From an uncultured Hyphomicrobiales bacterium (GTDB taxonomy: Bacteria > Pseudomonadota > Alphaproteobacteria > Rhizobiales > Beijerinckiaceae): DNA of 32,003 nucleotides. The notes beneath the pieces are model-generated. The model made no database searches. It saw nothing but the letters and a program-made list of their open reading frames with translations, and was not told where the DNA came from. The first letter of the stretch is position 1, and every line of letters begins with the position of its first letter. The position numbers were made by a program, and so were the translations under genes. The stretch spans positions 1 to 32,003 of the forward strand of contig CAIRGA010000088.1 of assembly GCA_903877935.1 (NCBI GenBank). Reading direction: 5' to 3'. Positions 1 to 9,322 of the stretch are shown here, piece after piece.

Positions 1-127
1 AAACATGAACAGTCCCTTCGCGCTCTCAATTTGCGAGATTATTAGCTAGCATCTTTGCTGGCCGGGGCCGTTTTTCTCTTGATTTCAGAGCGAAGGTTTC
101 CGATAGCCAGCCAAGGCAGGAAAACCC

Positions 128-1591
128 ATGTCACTGACGCTCTACAACACACTCACCCGCAAGAAAGAGCCCTTCACGCCGATCGATGCGGCGAATGTAC
201 GGATGTATGTCTGCGGCCCGACGGTCTATGACTTTGCCCATATCGGCAATGCCCGTCCGGTGATTGTGTTTGATGTGCTGTTTCGCCTGTTGCGGCATCT
301 CTACGGCGAGAGCCATGTGACCTATGTCCGCAACATCACCGATGTGGACGACAAGATTAATGACCGCGCGGCGCGGGATTATCCCGATATGGCGCTCAAT
401 GATGCCATCCGCAAAGTAACCGAAAGCACGGCTAAGCAGTTTCATGCCGATGTCGCAGCGCTTGGTTGCTTGCCGCCGACGGTGGAGCCGCGCGCGACCG
501 AGAATATTTCGGAGATGGTGGGCATCATCAATCGGTTGATTGGCAATGGCCATGCCTACATCGCGAAAGGCGAGCAGGGCCGCGAAGTGCTGTTTGAAGT
601 AAGCTCCATGCCGGCTTACGGCGCGTTATCGAACCGCAAGCTCGACGAGCAGATTGAAGGCGCACGCGTGGCGGTGGAAGCCCATAAGCGCCATGCGGCG
701 GATTTTGTGTTGTGGAAAGAGTCCTCGCCGTCTGAGCCCGGTTGGGAGGGTGCGTTTGAGGAGGGTGGCGCGGCGGTGTCAATTTATGGCCGCCCCGGCT
801 GGCATATTGAGTGCTCGGCCATGAGCCATCGCTATTTGGGTGAGATTTTTGATATCCATGGCGGCGGGATTGATCTGGTGTTTCCCCATCATGAGAACGA
901 GATCGCGCAGTCCTGCTGCGCTTTTGGCCATGATGTGATGGCGAAGGTTTGGATGCATAACGGGTTCTTACAGGTGGAAGGACAGAAGATGTCCAAGAGC
1001 TTGGGGAATTTTGTGACCATCAACGAGTTGTTGGCATCCCATAAATTCGGCGGGCGTTCATGGCCCGGCGAGGTGCTGCGCCTTGCGATGTTGAAGACGC
1101 ATTATCGGCAGCCGATTGATTTTACGGTTAAGGCGCTGGAAGAGGCGGAAAAGACGCTAGCCAATTGGGCAGAATTGGCAGGGCGCCATCATGTTTCGCT
1201 AACGTCCGGTCCAGTCGAGCCAGCATTGCGTGATGCGTTGTGCGATGATTTAAACACCGCATCCGCGTTTGCCGTATTGTCGGATCTCGCCCGTAAGGCG
1301 AAGGTCAATTCACACGATGCCCAACAGCTTGTGTATTGTGCGGAATTCTTGGGATTGAATACAAAGCATTGGTTTTCTAATTCCGATGTAACGGAGGCGA
1401 TGGCTGATCGTGATCCGGCGTGGGTGAACACCATTACTTCGCTCATCGAAGCCCGCATCGAAGCGCGCCGCACCAAAAACTTCGCTGAATCGGATCGTAT
1501 CCGCGATGAGCTTGTAGCCATGGGCATTCAGCTTAAAGATGGCAAGGATGCCGAGGGCAATCCCACGACGACGTGGGAGTTCAAGCGATGA
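128..1591 (+). CDS. cysS: Cysteinyl-tRNA synthetase
   Basis: 487 aa ORF; N-terminal [17 protein letters not shown] class I signature, GWHIECSAM, and KMSKSLGNF (KMSKS) motif. Confidence 0.97.
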   Translation: MSLTLYNTLTRKKEPFTPIDAANVRMYVCGPTVYDFAHIGNARPVIVFDVLFRLLRHLYGESHVTYVRNITDVDDKINDRAARDYPDMALNDAIRKVTESTAKQFHADVAALGCLPPTVEPRATENISEMVGIINRLIGNGHAYIAKGEQGREVLFEVSSMPAYGALSNRKLDEQIEGARVAVEAHKRHAADFVLWKESSPSEPGWEGAFEEGGAAVSIYGRPGWHIECSAMSHRYLGEIFDIHGGGIDLVFPHHENEIAQSCCAFGHDVMAKVWMHNGFLQVEGQKMSKSLGNFVTINELLASHKFGGRSWPGEVLRLAMLKTHYRQPIDFTVKALEEAEKTLANWAELAGRHHVSLTSGPVEPALRDALCDDLNTASAFAVLSDLARKAKVNSHDAQQLVYCAEFLGLNTKHWFSNSDVTEAMADRDPAWVNTITSLIEARIEARRTKNFAESDRIRDELVAMGIQLKDGKDAEGNPTTTWEFKR

Positions 1592-1779
1592 ATAAAAAAG
1601 GTTTAGCTGCTCCCCTCTCCCTGAGGGAGAGGGTGGCTGCGGAGCAGACGGGTGAGGGTCTGGCGGTAAACGCGTTGGGCTCTAGTCCCTCATCCGTCGC
1701 CTTTGGCGACACCTTCTCCCGGCCGGGAGAAGGAAGATCGTTGCGTAATCCCACCACCACGTGGGAGGTAAAGCGATGA
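1558..1779 (+). repeat. Palindromic intergenic repeat (REP/RIME-like, ~1610-1733) flanked by an imperfect direct repeat of the cysS 3' end (1558-1591 and 1746-1779)
   Basis: ctcccctctccctgagggagagggt...cgggtgaggg ... ccctcatccgtcgcctttggcgac accttctcccggccgggagaagg has dyad architecture; flanks gcaatcccacgacgacgtgggagttcaagcgatga and gtaatcccaccaccacgtgggaggtaaagcgatga match at 29/34 positions. Confidence 0.75.
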
Positions 1780-1794
1780 GTGCTTACTCTTTCT

Positions 1795-1882
1795 CCGTCA
1801 TTGCGAGGAGCAAAGCGACGAAGCAACCCAGGGCTTTTCTTTGCTATCAGCTGGGTTGCTTCGCCTTCGCTCGCAATGACGG
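1795..1882. repeat. Dyad-symmetric intergenic repeat (gtcattgcgag...ctcgcaatgac type)
   Basis: ccgtcattgcgaggagcaaagcgacgaagcaaccca / tgggttgcttcgccttcgctcgcaatgacgg form long near-complementary arms around a ~21 nt loop. Confidence 0.8.
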
Positions 1883-1903
1883 GTTTAATATGCGGGGTGC
1901 TCT

Positions 1904-2422
1904 ATGATCCTCTCGGCAACTCCAAAATGGTCCGCGCCTGCGCTTCGGCCCTACTTACCAAAGGACCTTGCGATTTTGCTTCGCATTGTGCGGGCGAGTA
2001 TTGAGCAATTGGCAGCGGAAGATTATTCGGAAAATCAAATCAAAGCATGGATCGAAGCTTTCGATGATGAGCCTGCTTTTGCCAAGCGGTTAGAGAGCGG
2101 ATTAACGCTTGTTGCAACGCTTGAAGGCTTGCCAGCGGGTTTTATCGCGTTGAAGGGTAAGGACCAGATTGACCTATTATACGTTGCTCCGGGCGTTGCG
2201 CGTCGCGGTGTTGCGACAACGCTCGTCGATGCCATTGAAAAACTCACACAAGCGCGTGGTGTAACCGCATTGCAGGTTGATGCCAGCGATTGTGCTGTGC
2301 CGCTCTTTTCACTGAGAGGCTATGAGCCGCAACGGCGCAGCAGCGTATCGCTCGGCGATGAGTGGCTTGCCAATACTTCGATGACCAAAACCTTTGGCGC
2401 TTCTCCTGCGCCGACCCACTGA
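1904..2422 (+). CDS. GNAT family N-acetyltransferase
   Basis: 172 aa; acetyl-CoA binding-like segment LLYVAPGVARRGVATTLVDAIE and C-terminal SLRGYEPQRRSSV typical of GNAT. Confidence 0.85.
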   Translation: MILSATPKWSAPALRPYLPKDLAILLRIVRASIEQLAAEDYSENQIKAWIEAFDDEPAFAKRLESGLTLVATLEGLPAGFIALKGKDQIDLLYVAPGVARRGVATTLVDAIEKLTQARGVTALQVDASDCAVPLFSLRGYEPQRRSSVSLGDEWLANTSMTKTFGASPAPTH

Positions 2423-2428
2423 TAGGCC

Positions 2429-4027
2429 TTGACCATGACGGATCGTCTTTATCTTTTCGACACAACTTTGCGTGACGGCGCTCAGACGACGGGTGTTGAT
2501 TTCTCGCTTGAAGACAAGATCCAGATCGCCTCCATGCTCGATGGTCTGGGCATCGATTATGTTGAGGGCGGATATCCGGGGGCAAACCCTATGGATACAG
2601 AATTCTTCTCGAAAAAGCGCACAAAGAAAGCGCGTTTCACGGCCTTTGGCATGACGAAAAAAATCGGTCGCTCAGTTGCCAATGATCCGGGCATTGCGGG
2701 GCTTTTAGCATCTCAAAGCGATGCGATTTGTTTCGTCGGTAAAGCGTGGGATTATCAGGTACGCGTAGCGCTTGAAGCCTCGCTTGAGGATAATCTCGAC
2801 TCGGTGCGGGAAAGCATTGCCGCTGTTTTAGCCGCAGGCCGCGAGACCATGCTCGATTGCGAGCATTTTTTCGATGGCTATAAAGCCAATCCCGATTATG
2901 CGTTACAGGTTGCCAAGGCCGCTTATGAAGCAGGCGCGCGGTGGGTTGTGTTATGTGACACCAATGGCGGTACGCTGCCCCATGAAGTGGAACGCATTGT
3001 CGGTGAGGTCGCAAAGCATATCCCGGGCTCGCATCTTGGTATTCATGCGCATGATGATACCGGGCAGGCGGTTGCTAATTCGTTTGCTGCGGTAAGAGCG
3101 GGGGCAAGGCACATTCAGGGCACGTTGAATGGGTTGGGCGAGCGGTGTGGCAACGCCAATCTTGCGACCATCATTCCAACCTTGAAATTAAAATCTGAAT
3201 TTGCGAATTTTGTTTCGACCAGCATAAGCGACGAAGCCTTGAAAAGTTTGACGCAGGTCTCGCGCGCCTTAGATGAAATTTTAAACCGCTCGCCCAATCG
3301 CCACGCGCCTTATGTCGGGGCGTCGGCATTCGCGACAAAGGCAGGTATCCATGCTTCTGCGGTGATGAAAGACCCGCATACCTATGAACATGTGGTGCCG
3401 GAAAGTGTGGGTAATCGGCGTAAGGTGTTGGTGTCGGATCAAGCCGGCCGTTCGAATATTTTAGCCGAATTAGAACGCCTCGGCATTGAGGCTAAAAAGG
3501 ACGATCATCGTATTTCGCGATTGCTTGAAGAAGTTAAAGAACGCGAAGGATTGGGGTATTCCTATGAAGGCGCCGATGCGAGTTTCTTTTTGTTGGCGCA
3601 GCGAATTTTGGGCGAGGTGCCGGAGTTTTTCCGCGTGCAACGTTTCAGTGTGAATGTCGAGCGCCGCTTTTCGGATGATGGCGATACGGAGACGATTGCT
3701 GAAGCCTTTGTAAAGGTCGATGTCGATGGCGAAACATTTATTTCAGCCGCCGAAGGCAATGGTCCGGTGAATGCGCTCGATCTCGCTTTGCGCAAAGATT
3801 TGGGCAAGTACCAAACCTATATCAAGGATCTGGAACTTGTCGATTATAAGGTTCGTATTTTCCAAGGCGGATCGGATGCGGTGACGCGTGTGCTTGTCGA
3901 AACAGCGGATGAGACGGGCGAGCGTTGGACAACCGTGGGCGTCAGCGGCAATATCATCGACGCCTCTTTCCAGGCCTTGAGTGACTCGATTACCTATAAG
4001 CTGGTGCGGAGTGGGGCTAGGGCTTAG
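2429..4027 (+). CDS. cimA: (R)-citramalate synthase (CimA-type; HMGL-like domain plus LeuA-type allosteric C-terminal domain)
   Basis: 532 aa; LFDTTLRDGAQTTGVDFSLEDK, GIHAHDDTGQAVANS, GTLNGLGERCGNANL motifs; CimA-like rather than LeuA-like N-terminus. Confidence 0.92.
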   Translation: MTMTDRLYLFDTTLRDGAQTTGVDFSLEDKIQIASMLDGLGIDYVEGGYPGANPMDTEFFSKKRTKKARFTAFGMTKKIGRSVANDPGIAGLLASQSDAICFVGKAWDYQVRVALEASLEDNLDSVRESIAAVLAAGRETMLDCEHFFDGYKANPDYALQVAKAAYEAGARWVVLCDTNGGTLPHEVERIVGEVAKHIPGSHLGIHAHDDTGQAVANSFAAVRAGARHIQGTLNGLGERCGNANLATIIPTLKLKSEFANFVSTSISDEALKSLTQVSRALDEILNRSPNRHAPYVGASAFATKAGIHASAVMKDPHTYEHVVPESVGNRRKVLVSDQAGRSNILAELERLGIEAKKDDHRISRLLEEVKEREGLGYSYEGADASFFLLAQRILGEVPEFFRVQRFSVNVERRFSDDGDTETIAEAFVKVDVDGETFISAAEGNGPVNALDLALRKDLGKYQTYIKDLELVDYKVRIFQGGSDAVTRVLVETADETGERWTTVGVSGNIIDASFQALSDSITYKLVRSGARA

Positions 4028-4028
4028 A

Positions 4029-4061
4029 ATAATATGCAATCATTTTTTGATTGCATATTAT
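4029..4061. promoter_or_regulatory. Perfect 14-bp inverted repeat (ataatatgcaatca-TTTTT-tgattgcatattat); candidate hicAB operator or cimA 3' hairpin
   Basis: Arms 4029-4042 and 4048-4061 are exactly complementary; it starts 1 nt after the cimA stop and ends ~21 nt before hicA. Confidence 0.7.
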
Positions 4062-4082
4062 GACTAACTATGGTTAAGGTCT

Positions 4083-4340
4083 GTGATGAACGCGCGCCAC
4101 CGTAAGACGCTTGCCGCCATCTTTGCCACGCCGACACGGGCTTCGCTGGAATGGAGCGATATTGAGGCCGTTTTGATTGCCGTAGGCTGTCGGGTGATTG
4201 AGGGGGCAGGCTCTCGAGTCCGGTTTGAAAAGAATGGATTAGTTGCGATGTTCCATCGTCCCCATCCTGAAAAGGAAGCCAAGCGATATCAGGTGCGCGA
4301 TGCCAGGGAATATTTGTCAAAGTTAGGGGTAAAGCCATGA
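4083..4340 (+). CDS. hicA: HicA-like toxin of a type II toxin-antitoxin pair
   Basis: 85 aa; WSDIEAVLIAVGCRVIEGAGSRVRFEKNGLVAMFHRPHPEKEAKRYQVRDAREYLSKLGVKP matches the long HicA subfamily; overlaps hicB by ATGA. Confidence 0.8.
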   Translation: MMNARHRKTLAAIFATPTRASLEWSDIEAVLIAVGCRVIEGAGSRVRFEKNGLVAMFHRPHPEKEAKRYQVRDAREYLSKLGVKP

Positions 4341-4687
4341 GTATTGTAAGCTATAAAGGCTATATGGCACGCGTGGAATTTGATGCCGAGGATGAGCTTT
4401 TTGTCGGTCGCATTGCCAATATTGATGATGTGATTGGCTTTCACGCCGATAGTGTGAAGGGTCTTAAAAAGGCATTTCATGATGCCGTGGATGATTATCT
4501 TGCAACCTGCGCTAGAGCAGGCAAAGCACCCGATAAACCCTATTCGGGCAATTTGATGTTACGCGTTCCACCCGCTGTTCATGCGCGAGCGGCACTTGCA
4601 GCTAAGCTCTCGGGGCAAAGCATGAATGAGTGGAGTGCGGATATTCTTGGTGCAGCGGCTGAGCGTTTTTTGAAATCACCAGCGTGA
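4337..4687 (+). CDS. hicB: HicB-like antitoxin with C-terminal RHH-type domain
   Basis: 116 aa; YKGYMARVEFDAEDELFVGRIANIDDVIGFHADSVKGLKKAFHDAVDDYL HicB fold plus LMLRVPPAVHARAALAAKLSGQSMNEWSADIL RHH-like tail. Confidence 0.87.
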   Translation: MSIVSYKGYMARVEFDAEDELFVGRIANIDDVIGFHADSVKGLKKAFHDAVDDYLATCARAGKAPDKPYSGNLMLRVPPAVHARAALAAKLSGQSMNEWSADILGAAAERFLKSPA

Positions 4688-4691
4688 CGGT

Positions 4692-5291
4692 TTAAAGTCT
4701 CTCGGCGACCCTTTCGCTCATGCCATGGGCCGGTGTGAGCGCTAATTTTGATTGGATCATCGGCACAATATCTTCGGCCTTTTCAGCGACGAGATAATTC
4801 ACATCAAAGCCATGCCGAATGAATTCGGTTTCGCGCATATGGGCAAAGAGGCTTAAGAGTGGCCGCCAAAACCCGTTGATGTCGGCAACCAGAATAGGCT
4901 TCGTATGGCGGCCGAGCTGTGCCCAAGTGAGCTGTTCAACCAATTCTTCGAGCGTGCCGACACCGCCGGGTAAAGCCACAAAAGCGTCCGCTTTATCAAA
5001 CATCAATTGCTTGCGGGTATGCATATCAGGCACGACGATCATCTCGTCGGCATCTTTGAGCATCACTTCGCGGTCTTTGAGAAAATCGGGAATGATACCG
5101 GTTACCAAGCCACCATTGTCGATCACGGCGCGCGCGACCGTTCCCATTAATCCGGTATTGCCGCCGCCATAAACGAGGCGAACTCCCAATTGTGCCATGG
5201 TTTGGCCGAGGATAATGGCTGATTTTTCGAATGCGGGATCGGATCCGTTGCCCGAGCCGCAATAAACGCAAAGGGATGTAAGTTTGTTCAT
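4692..5291 (-). CDS. LOG family protein (TIGR00730; cytokinin riboside 5'-monophosphate phosphoribohydrolase-like)
   Basis: VYCGSGNGSDP, GGGNTGLMGTVARA, and PGGVGTLEEL signature; start set at internal MNKLTS (ORF extends to 5327). Confidence 0.9.
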   Translation of the reverse strand: MNKLTSLCVYCGSGNGSDPAFEKSAIILGQTMAQLGVRLVYGGGNTGLMGTVARAVIDNGGLVTGIIPDFLKDREVMLKDADEMIVVPDMHTRKQLMFDKADAFVALPGGVGTLEELVEQLTWAQLGRHTKPILVADINGFWRPLLSLFAHMRETEFIRHGFDVNYLVAEKAEDIVPMIQSKLALTPAHGMSERVAERL

Positions 5292-5411
5292 AAAAGTTTT
5301 TTCGCACTGCAATAGAGAGAGCGTCAAGAGTGATTACGGGCGGATGTAGCGATTCTTGCCGATTCGTGTTTCATTATGGAAAATAGGCGAAAAAGGGTAG
5401 GGACTGGTTGA

Positions 5412-6548
5412 ATGAAAAAGTGGCTCTTGCTTGGTTCAGCAGCTGTGCTGCTCATTGGAATTCTTGCCTATCTGAATGTTTCATTGAAACCGAATGTAGT
5501 GGCTGAAAAGCCCGTTGCCGAAGCTGCCCCATCTACGCCCCCGGCGGAGCAGCCGATTGCTACGGCCCCCACCATTACCCCACCCAGTTTTGATATTGTC
5601 CGCGTTGAGCCGACAGGTGAAATGGTCATTGGTGGCCGGGGGGAGCCGGGCTCGGAAATGACGTTGCTCAGCGATGGCAAGTTGTTTGATGCTGCAAAAG
5701 TCGCATCAAACGGACAATTTGCGATGGTACCGAAGCCCTTGGCGCCGGGCCCGCATAGTTTAACGCTTTCGATGAAATTACCGGATGGTCAGACGATTCA
5801 ATCCACGCAGAATGTTGCAGTTGATGTGCCTGAGACGAAAAAGGGTCCCTTGCTGGTGGCAAAGACCGAAGCCGGAAAGCCCACGCAAATTTTAACGCAG
5901 AACACTCCGGAGGCTACGACTCAGGGTGCTACAGCCAAAGCAGGCGGGGCCGATCCCGCCAATGCAGCGCAAGCCACGTCGACAAAGACGCCAGAACCGG
6001 TCAATGGCCGTGCGATTGTCGCGATTACGGTTGTCGAGGCCGAGGATACAGGCACGCTCTATGCTGCGGGCAAGGCTGCGGCGGGGGCAAGTGTGCGGCT
6101 TTATTTGAACGATACGTATCTCGCGACGGCGGATGTCGGGCCGGATGCGGCCTGGTCTCTTAAAATAGCCAAAGGCGTTGTGCCGGGGCACTATAAAGTC
6201 CGCGTGGATGATGTCGATCCGGCAACGGGCAAGGTTTTTTCACGCGCCGAAGTGAATTTTGATTTTGCTGCAAAAATTGCTGAAACGGTAGCTGCGCAAA
6301 CAGCTCCTGCTGTTGCGCCATCGTCGGCGGCACCAGCCGCTGCCACAGCCGCTAAAGCAGCCATTGTGGTTGATTCGATTGAGACCGCCACTGTTGCCCG
6401 CGGCGATAGCCTCTGGCGGATCAGCCGTAAGACCTATGGCTCGGGTTATCGTTATACGGTGATCCACGAGGCCAATCAGGAGCAGATTCGCGATCCGGAC
6501 TTGATTTATCCGGGGCAAATCTTCGTTCTTCCAAAATTAAATCAGTGA
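5412..6548 (+). CDS. LysM peptidoglycan-binding domain protein with N-terminal signal/anchor and Ala/Pro-rich linkers
   Basis: N-terminal hydrophobic segment; C-terminal VARGDSLWRISRKTYGSGYRYTVIHEANQEQIRDPDLIYPGQIFVLP is a LysM motif. Confidence 0.88.
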   Translation: MKKWLLLGSAAVLLIGILAYLNVSLKPNVVAEKPVAEAAPSTPPAEQPIATAPTITPPSFDIVRVEPTGEMVIGGRGEPGSEMTLLSDGKLFDAAKVASNGQFAMVPKPLAPGPHSLTLSMKLPDGQTIQSTQNVAVDVPETKKGPLLVAKTEAGKPTQILTQNTPEATTQGATAKAGGADPANAAQATSTKTPEPVNGRAIVAITVVEAEDTGTLYAAGKAAAGASVRLYLNDTYLATADVGPDAAWSLKIAKGVVPGHYKVRVDDVDPATGKVFSRAEVNFDFAAKIAETVAAQTAPAVAPSSAAPAAATAAKAAIVVDSIETATVARGDSLWRISRKTYGSGYRYTVIHEANQEQIRDPDLIYPGQIFVLPKLNQ

Positions 6549-6686
6549 ATTTGCACCTGCGCATGGAAAATTCTTCTCTCGCGGGTTGAACCTTTCGTCC
6601 GATTGACGCATCTGTCCCATAGGCACGGCGGATCACTGGTGTGATTAGGCCGCTTATGTGCGTTTGCTGCGTGATCAGGATATCTA

Positions 6687-8588
6687 ATGGCTCGTTCCAT
6701 GTCTCGGGGTCGTTCGACCCCACCCGCTACCTCTTCGCGATCCGATTCTTCCATGTGGCGCACGGTCCGTGGGTTCTGGCCCTATCTTTGGCCCGACGAT
6801 CGCGCCGATCTGCGGATGCGCATTATCTGGGCAACGTTGCTGCTCGTCCTCGCCAAGCTGGTCACGATCGCCGTTCCCTATACGTTTAAATGGGCGACCG
6901 ATGCTCTGGCGCCATCGCTGATTTCGGGTGCCTCGGATTGGTGGCTGATCAGTATTCCGGTCGTGTTGACGATCGTCTACGGGTTCACGCGCGCCTTGAT
7001 GGCGCTTTTAACGCAAATGCGCGATGCTCTGTTTGCTGCCGTCGCTATGCATTCGGTCCGCCGTCTGGCGAATGAGACCTTTGAGCACATGCATCGTTTG
7101 TCGTTGCGCTTTCATTTGGAGCGCAAGACGGGTGGTTTAACACGCGTGTTGGAGCGTGGGCGGGCGGGCATTGAATCCATCGTCCGCATGACGATGCTCA
7201 CCCTGTTTCCGACCATCATCGAATTTGTGATGATATTGGCGGTGCTGCTTTATGAATTTGATTGGCGCTACGCGATCATTACGGTGTTGATGATCGTCGC
7301 CTATATGTATTTCACGACCAAGGCGACCGAATGGCGGATCAATATTAGACGCTCGATGAATGAGAGCGATACGGATGCCAGTGGTAAGGCCGTCGACAGT
7401 CTGTTGAATTTCGAGACGGTGAAATATTTCGGCTCCGAGTCGCGTGAGGCATCGCGCTATGACAAGGCGATGGAGCGGTTTGAGAAGGCGAGCGTCAAAG
7501 CCTATATTTCGCTTGCCGTGTTAAACGCCGGTCAGGCGATTATTTTCACGGGCGGGTTAACGCTGTGCATGGTGCTAGTGGTTGATGGTATTCGGCAGGG
7601 GCGGCATACGATCGGCGATTTTGTGCTTGTGAATGCGATGCTGCTGCAACTCTACCAGCCCTTGAATTTTATGGGCATGGTGTACCGCGAAATTAAACAG
7701 GCCATCATCGATATTGACCAGATGTTTGACGTGCTCGATCAAGAGCCTGAAATTGCGGACTTGCCGGGTGCCAAGCCGCTGCATATTTCAAACGGCGAAG
7801 TCGTGTTTGAAAATGTGCGGTTCGCTTACACGCCACAACGCACGATCTTGGATGGGATCAGCTTCACGGTGCCTGCGGGTAAAACAGTAGCACTTGTTGG
7901 TCCGTCTGGTGGGGGTAAATCCACCATTTCGCGCCTCTTGTTCCGTTTTTATGAACCGCAATCGGGGCGTATTTTGATTGATGGTCAAAACATCACCGAT
8001 GTGAAGCAGGTATCGCTCAGGGCCGCGATTGGCATGGTGCCGCAGGATACGGTGCTGTTTAACGATACGATCCTCTATAATATCCGCTATGGCCGCTGGG
8101 ATGCGTCGTCTGAGGAAATCGAAGAGGCAGCCAAATTTGCGCAGATTGATCGTTTTATTAAGTCCCTGCCAGATGGCTATGAAACAAGCGTTGGCGAACG
8201 CGGGTTGAAATTATCGGGCGGCGAAAAGCAACGCGTGGCCATTGCGCGGACGATTTTGAAGGCCCCGCCAATTCTTGTGCTTGATGAAGCGACTTCCGCA
8301 CTCGATAGTTTCACCGAGCGCGAGATTCAAAACGCCCTTGATACGATTTCGCGCGGACGTACCACGTTGGTGATTGCGCATCGGCTTTCCACCATCATCA
8401 ATGCCGACGAGATTTTGGTGCTGGAAAAGGGCAAAATTGCCGAGCGGGGTCGCCATCAGGACCTGCTCGACGCCGAGGGGATCTATGCGAGCCTCTGGCA
8501 AAAGCAGCGTCAGGTGGATGAAGCGCGTCAAACGCTTGAAAATACGGGTGAAATATTGACGCCCGCGGCACTTTCAGCCGATAAGTGA
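6687..8588 (+). CDS. ABC transporter ATP-binding protein/permease, Atm1/HMT1-type heavy-metal or glutathione-conjugate exporter family
   Basis: 633 aa; ABC membrane domain followed by Walker A GPSGGGKST, signature LSGGEKQRVAIART, Walker B ILVLDEATSALD. Confidence 0.92.
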   Translation: MARSMSRGRSTPPATSSRSDSSMWRTVRGFWPYLWPDDRADLRMRIIWATLLLVLAKLVTIAVPYTFKWATDALAPSLISGASDWWLISIPVVLTIVYGFTRALMALLTQMRDALFAAVAMHSVRRLANETFEHMHRLSLRFHLERKTGGLTRVLERGRAGIESIVRMTMLTLFPTIIEFVMILAVLLYEFDWRYAIITVLMIVAYMYFTTKATEWRINIRRSMNESDTDASGKAVDSLLNFETVKYFGSESREASRYDKAMERFEKASVKAYISLAVLNAGQAIIFTGGLTLCMVLVVDGIRQGRHTIGDFVLVNAMLLQLYQPLNFMGMVYREIKQAIIDIDQMFDVLDQEPEIADLPGAKPLHISNGEVVFENVRFAYTPQRTILDGISFTVPAGKTVALVGPSGGGKSTISRLLFRFYEPQSGRILIDGQNITDVKQVSLRAAIGMVPQDTVLFNDTILYNIRYGRWDASSEEIEEAAKFAQIDRFIKSLPDGYETSVGERGLKLSGGEKQRVAIARTILKAPPILVLDEATSALDSFTEREIQNALDTISRGRTTLVIAHRLSTIINADEILVLEKGKIAERGRHQDLLDAEGIYASLWQKQRQVDEARQTLENTGEILTPAALSADK

Positions 8589-8623
8589 TCTTTAAACGGG
8601 TGCTTGCATCCATGGGAGCCTAA

Positions 8624-9322
8624 ATGTCGATCCTTGATTCCATCCGCAAACCCTTCGTTCCCATTCACCGGGAGGGCTGGCCTTTTATTGCGATTTTTGC
8701 GGTGGTCGCCAATCTTTTGGCGTGGATTTGGGGGCCGTTAGGCTGGATTGGCGCGTTTCTTACCGCTTGGTGTGCGTACTTCTTCCGTGATCCCGAGCGC
8801 ATGGTCCCGGTTGGCGAGGGCCTAGTGATTTCACCCGCCGATGGCGTTGTGTCGCTGATTATGCCGGCTGTGCCGCCGCCAGAATTGGGGCTTTCCGACG
8901 CGCCAATGACACGAATCTCGGTGTTCATGAACGTGTTCAACTGCCATGTGAACCGGGTGCCGGTTTCGGGGACGATCGAGAAAATTGCCTATCGTCCGGG
9001 GCTCTTTCTCAATGCCGATTTGGACAAAGCCAGCGACGATAATGAGCGCAACGCAATTATCGTCGACACAGGCAAAGAGCGGTATGGTGTTGTGCAGATT
9101 GCCGGCTTGGTGGCGCGCCGTATTGTGAGCTTTGTTGATGAAGGCGATCATCTGGATGTCGGTCAGCGCTTTGGCCTGATCCGGTTTGGTTCGCGCGTCG
9201 ATGTCTATTTGCCAGAAGGCGTTGTGCCGGTTGTAGGCGTTGGGCAGACGATGGTGGCGGGCGAGACCGTGATTGCAATGAAAAGCAAAGCCGCGACAGT
9301 GCGGGAATTTACGCTGCAATGA
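8624..9322 (+). CDS. psd: Phosphatidylserine decarboxylase proenzyme
   Basis: 232 aa; [23 protein letters not shown] and [15 protein letters not shown] (GS cleavage site) motifs; 4-nt overlap with pssA. Confidence 0.94.
   Translation: MSILDSIRKPFVPIHREGWPFIAIFAVVANLLAWIWGPLGWIGAFLTAWCAYFFRDPERMVPVGEGLVISPADGVVSLIMPAVPPPELGLSDAPMTRISVFMNVFNCHVNRVPVSGTIEKIAYRPGLFLNADLDKASDDNERNAIIVDTGKERYGVVQIAGLVARRIVSFVDEGDHLDVGQRFGLIRFGSRVDVYLPEGVVPVVGVGQTMVAGETVIAMKSKAATVREFTLQ

Noticed and set aside
1573-1779. 68-aa ORF downstream of cysS as a real gene
   Set aside because: Its body is the palindromic repeat; only the tail resembles CysS. Treated as repeat plus duplicated 3' end.
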